64,000 nt of DNA, taken from assembly GCA_019694675.1 (NCBI GenBank), contig JAIBBK010000081.1, positions 29,085 through 93,084 on the forward strand, read 5' to 3'. The notes below the pieces were generated by a model, which worked only from the letters and a program-made list of their open reading frames with translations, made no database searches and was not told where the DNA came from. The position numbers and the translations under genes were made by a program. Positions 60,998-64,000 of this stretch are shown in pieces (the stretch's first letter is position 1; each line of letters begins with the position of its first letter). The stretch is from Ignavibacteria bacterium. GTDB lineage: Bacteria; Bacteroidota; Ignavibacteria; Tepidaquicellales; Tepidaquicellaceae.

Positions 60998-61747
60998 TCA
61001 GAGCCCTAATCTGACGCCGCTGAATACCCTCCAATTGTTGGTCTTCACGTTCTCAATGCTGAAGTTGCTTCCGAGATTATTGAGCCCGCCAAACTGAAAA
61101 CCCGTGCCAAGAAGTATGCTTACAAACGGATTCAGTGCATAGTCACCAGTAAGCATAGCGTCAATTCCGAAATCGAAGTTCTTAAGCCCAAGCTCCTTAA
61201 TGTTATCCTCATCACCCATCAGAAAACCGAAGTAAGGTCCGGCAGAAAGCTGAAGGCCGACATCTTTGGAGAGCTGACCTCCGAAGTTGAACATAATGGG
61301 GATGTTAATGAAACTGTTAGAAATCTCCTGCGGAGTTGAGATCAGCGAATCGGGATCAAGCGGAGCTGTAAGGCCGAAGTTCTTCTTCGTGAAATCAAGG
61401 CCCGTCGTGAAGTTGAGCATGTCAAATAATGTCAGGGTAATGAAAGCAGCTGTCACAAATCCGCCCTTGGATTCTGACGATACTCCCGAAACTCCCGACT
61501 TCACATCGTAATTCGGGTTTGTTGCGCCGTAGCCGAGCTGAAGGTCGATGTAAAAAAGGCTGAACTTGCCGGTACGCTTTGCTTCTTCATTAAGAGCATT
61601 CTGGTAGTCTCGTTCCTTCAGGCTCAGGGATTTTTTGCCGGTTCCTTCACTGAAGCTGAACCGGGGGTTGTTGTCTCTTGCATGAACTCCGTAACCCGTT
61701 CCGAATATGAAGGCCGAAAGAAGAACAATCATTAAAAACTTTTTCAT
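60998..61747 (-). CDS. Outer-membrane beta-barrel protein (PorT/OmpW-like)
   Basis: 249 residues from ATG at 61745-61747, giving the signal peptide MKKFLMIVLLSAFIFGTGYGVHA; the in-frame start at 61789 is not signal-like. After a charged linker (SLSLKERDYQNALNEEAKR) come repeated amphipathic strands (FYIDLQLGYGATNPNY, GFVTAAFITLTLFD, SFINIPIMFNFGG, GLQLSAGPYFGFLMGD) and a C-terminal RVFSGVRLGL, as in small eight- to ten-strand barrels. Function unknown. It begins 16 bases after the ABC-F gene, so the two may be co-transcribed. Confidence 0.82.
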   Translation of the reverse strand: MKKFLMIVLLSAFIFGTGYGVHARDNNPRFSFSEGTGKKSLSLKERDYQNALNEEAKRTGKFSLFYIDLQLGYGATNPNYDVKSGVSGVSSESKGGFVTAAFITLTLFDMLNFTTGLDFTKKNFGLTAPLDPDSLISTPQEISNSFINIPIMFNFGGQLSKDVGLQLSAGPYFGFLMGDEDNIKELGLKNFDFGIDAMLTGDYALNPFVSILLGTGFQFGGLNNLGSNFSIENVKTNNWRVFSGVRLGL

Positions 61748-61763
61748 AAGGCGGTTGATTTGT

Positions 61764-63740
61764 TTATTGATTTTCAAATTGCAGTTCAATTTCTGATAGT
61801 GCGGAAGTTTGTTCTTCCCATTCAGAATATACCCTTTTGAGGCTTTCCTTTAAACTGTTATATTCGTTCGTAGTTCTGATTATGTCATGGCCGCCACCGT
61901 AGAATCCATCCCCTCCCATAATTTCTTCAAGCTTCTTCAGTTTTTCCTCAATTGCAAATATTTCGCTTTCAAGCGCTTTGATCTTGGTCTTAAGAGGTTG
62001 TGCAATTCTGGCGAGCTCCTTTTTCTTCTTCTTTAACTCAAAGCCGGATTGCCTCTTTTCAGACGGCTTATCATTTGCGTTGGCAAGATGTTTGGAGAGA
62101 TGCACTTCATCTGCGCCGGTTGACAAGAGCTCTTTTTCCTTTGCTTCAATATAATCCCTTGCATTTCCGTTATAAGTTCGGATCTTCTTGTCCTTCACCT
62201 CGATCACTTTGTTCACGATCCCATCCATAAATTCCCTGTCATGGGAAACGATAAGCACTGTTCCCTGATAATCATGAAGCGCATTCATGAGCACTTCCTT
62301 CGACCTCATATCAAGATGATTTGTCGGCTCGTCCAGTATCAAAAAGTTGGACGGCTCGATCAGCATCTTTGCAAGGGCAAGCCTTGATTTCTCGCCTCCC
62401 GAAAGGACTCCGACCTTCTTGAAAACATCATCGCCCCTGAACAGGAAACTCCCGAGTATAGACCGGAGGTTTTTCGTTATCTCACCCGTGGCAGACGATT
62501 CCATTGTCTCCAGCACTGTCCTGTCATGGTCAAGCGCCTCGGCCTGATTCTGTGCATAAAACTTTTTTGCCACAAGATGACCGTCCTTAACGGTACCCGA
62601 GTCAAACGGCTCTATCCCCGCAATGATCCTTGTCAAAGTTGATTTTCCTGCACCATTAACGCCGACAAGAGATATCTTCTCTCCCCTGCTTATTATGAGG
62701 TCAATGTTTTCCAGCACATTGTTCCTGCCGTCATAGCTCTTTGTAAGACCGCTTATCTCTATCGATACTTTTCCCGAATGTGTTGCTGGCGGGAATGAAA
62801 ATCTTACTGCGGACTCCTCATCTTCGAGTTCTATCTTATCCATCTTTTCAAGAAGCTTGATGCGGCTTTGCACTGCTCTCGCCTTTGTGGCCTTATACCT
62901 GAACCTCTCGATGAACTTCTCCTGCTGTTTAAGGTAGTTCTGCTGATTGAAATACTGATTCTCAAGCAACTGCTTTCTTACTTCCTTTTCCTCCTTGTAA
63001 AATGAGTAATTTCCCGAATACTCAGTCACATTTCCCATTGACAACTCAATGGTCTTTTCGGAAATATTGTCGAGAAAGCTGCGGTCGTGGGACACAAGCA
63101 CAATTGCACCGAGATACGACTTAAGATAGTTCTCAACCCAAAGCAATGATTCAATGTCGAGATGATTTGTCGGTTCATCCAGAAGGAGCACAGAGGGATT
63201 TGAGAGCAGAAGTTTTGCCAGCGCAATTCTCATTTGCCAGCCGCCGCTGAACTCGTCGGTCAGGCGGTTCAGATCATCCACACAAAAACCGAGTCCCATG
63301 AGTATCTTCTCGATCTTTGATTTCAGCCTGAATCCGTCAAGCAAAAGGAACCGCTCCTGAAGCTCCCCGTATTCATTGAGCAGATCCGCGAATTCATCTG
63401 AGGAGGTATCGCCGAATTCAGACATTTCCTTCTCAATTGCGGTGAGTTCCTCCTGTATCTTGTTGATATCACCTGCCGCCGAATAGACCTCATCATACAG
63501 GCTCTTGCCGGAAAATTCTATGCCCTCCTGAGGAAGATATCCCACTGTTGTATGCCTTGATACGGCCACTTTACCTGAGTCAGGCCTGGTCAATCCGGCA
63601 ATCACTTTGAGCATTGTTGATTTTCCTGCTCCGTTTGAGCCTACAAGCGAAACTCTGTCTTTGCCTCCGAAACGCAGTGACACATCGTCGAAGAGCACTT
63701 TGGATCCGTATCTTACAGATATACCATTGAGCGAAATCAT
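61764..63740 (-). CDS. ABC-F family ATPase (translation factor, Uup/EttA-like)
   Basis: 658 residues. Two ABC domains on one chain with no membrane helices: Walker A GSNGAGKST (34-42) and GVNGAGKST (about 355-363); signatures FSGGWQMR and LSGGEKSR; Walker B LLLDEPTNHLD and LILDEPTNHLD. The interdomain linker (about 240-300) is helical and charged. The C-terminal about 100 residues form a Lys/Glu-rich coiled coil (LKKKKKELARIAQPLKTKI) as in Uup-like members. ABC-F proteins bind the ribosomal E site and relieve stalled translation or protect against antibiotics; which one cannot be told. Start MISLNGISVRYGSK matches the family. Confidence 0.93.
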   Translation of the reverse strand: MISLNGISVRYGSKVLFDDVSLRFGGKDRVSLVGSNGAGKSTMLKVIAGLTRPDSGKVAVSRHTTVGYLPQEGIEFSGKSLYDEVYSAAGDINKIQEELTAIEKEMSEFGDTSSDEFADLLNEYGELQERFLLLDGFRLKSKIEKILMGLGFCVDDLNRLTDEFSGGWQMRIALAKLLLSNPSVLLLDEPTNHLDIESLLWVENYLKSYLGAIVLVSHDRSFLDNISEKTIELSMGNVTEYSGNYSFYKEEKEVRKQLLENQYFNQQNYLKQQEKFIERFRYKATKARAVQSRIKLLEKMDKIELEDEESAVRFSFPPATHSGKVSIEISGLTKSYDGRNNVLENIDLIISRGEKISLVGVNGAGKSTLTRIIAGIEPFDSGTVKDGHLVAKKFYAQNQAEALDHDRTVLETMESSATGEITKNLRSILGSFLFRGDDVFKKVGVLSGGEKSRLALAKMLIEPSNFLILDEPTNHLDMRSKEVLMNALHDYQGTVLIVSHDREFMDGIVNKVIEVKDKKIRTYNGNARDYIEAKEKELLSTGADEVHLSKHLANANDKPSEKRQSGFELKKKKKELARIAQPLKTKIKALESEIFAIEEKLKKLEEIMGGDGFYGGGHDIIRTTNEYNSLKESLKRVYSEWEEQTSALSEIELQFENQ

Positions 63741-63824
63741 GAAAGGAAGTTATAAAATGTGCCTGCAAAATGAAGTGAAGAAGTGAGCAGGATTACAAAC
63801 GGCAATGGTTAACAATAAAAAAGT

Positions 63825-64000
63825 CTATCTGTGCCGCTTTCGGAGGGCATTTACTGCATCGATCACTCTCGGTCCGGGCCTGTACATTATGTCATCATCA
63901 ACTGTAATGAAGAATGAATTCCTGAGAGCGCCGGATGTTGACCGGTGCAGAGCATTAACGGAGCCTGCGATCCTTGACAAGTCTGTTGTATCAGCAGGAA
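63825..64000 (-). CDS. C-terminal end of a BtuF-like ABC substrate-binding protein
   Basis: Partial: only the last 58 residues are in the window, the start lying beyond 64000. Reading leftwards to the stop at 63825-63827, the visible segment contains FFITVDDDIMYRPGPRVIDA and VNALRKRHR. The DDxxxRPGPR ending is typical of periplasmic binding proteins for cobalamin, iron-siderophore or other metal complexes (helical-backbone type). It lies 84 bases upstream of the ABC-F gene on the same strand; co-transcription is possible. Confidence 0.75.
   Translation of the reverse strand, partial: PADTTDLSRIAGSVNALHRSTSGALRNSFFITVDDDIMYRPGPRVIDAVNALRKRHR

Noticed and set aside
1..64000. CRISPR array, prophage, toxin-antitoxin or restriction system
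   Set aside because: No regularly spaced direct repeats, phage structural or integrase genes, or small paired toxin-antitoxin frames seen. The only mobile gene is the Y1 transposase.

Overview
The window looks like a chromosomal segment from a Bacteroidota/Chlorobi-group bacterium, most likely Ignavibacteria. Three observations support this. First, nine predicted secreted proteins carry (or, for one cut off by the window edge, begin) a C-terminal type IX secretion (T9SS type A) sorting domain with the motif [10 protein letters not shown] or a close variant. Second, clear Shine-Dalgarno sequences are mostly absent. Third, the housekeeping proteins (GyrA, MetG, FolP, QueC/QueF, GTP-type PEPCK, MurB) are of the expected type. 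This assignment comes from reading the proteins, not from a database search.

Layout. 1-19005: an uninterrupted minus-strand array of nine large exported proteins built from a few interchangeable beta-rich modules, most with their own intrinsic terminator. Most end in the T9SS sorting domain. Three (1039-2340, 14045-16432, 16657-19005) end instead in a beta-sandwich plus paired dockerin-type EF-hand loops, and a fourth copy lies at 40474-41586. 19167-25397: murB, then a plus-strand run of a CoA-transferase, queC, an AI-2E-family membrane protein and GTP-dependent pckG. 25491-28816: two more T9SS cargo proteins, one a glucose/sorbosone dehydrogenase-like enzyme. 29090-35283: a five-gene peptide ABC importer whose permeases look YejB/YejE-like but whose ATPases are two separate genes. 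35278-35667: queF, convergent with and overlapping the transporter operon. 35725-36455: an IS200-like/REP-associated tyrosine transposase between inverted REP-like hairpins.

36510-42213: UDP-glucuronate decarboxylase, an Asp-box T9SS protein, rfbA/rfbC, a dockerin-tailed protein and a small calcium-repeat protein. 42298-45559: tRNA-Gly(CCC), then a serine-biosynthesis pair in which phosphoserine phosphatase and 3-phosphoglycerate dehydrogenase are fused and followed by a serC-type aminotransferase. 45645-49742 (minus): threonine aldolase, gyrA, a DinB-fold protein and tRNA-Ala(CGC). 49973-51163: a metallophosphatase and a DCC-family protein, divergent. 51164-51731: a gene-free stretch rich in palindromes. 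51732-56873: metG, folP and copA, closely packed. 56875-60882: a four-gene minus-strand glycan cluster. 60998-64000: an outer-membrane barrel protein, an ABC-F ATPase and the C-terminal end of a BtuF-like metal/cobalamin-binding protein.

How it fits together. The window combines core metabolism (serine, queuosine, folate, gluconeogenesis, peptide uptake) with a large investment in the cell surface: T9SS cargo, dockerin-tailed proteins and nucleotide-sugar/glycosyltransferase genes. The least explained part is the set of paralogues that share N-terminal domains but carry either a T9SS tail or a conserved beta-sandwich/dockerin tail. This suggests a second, alternative C-terminal sorting or anchoring module. 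No T9SS machinery gene and no cohesin is visible in the window.
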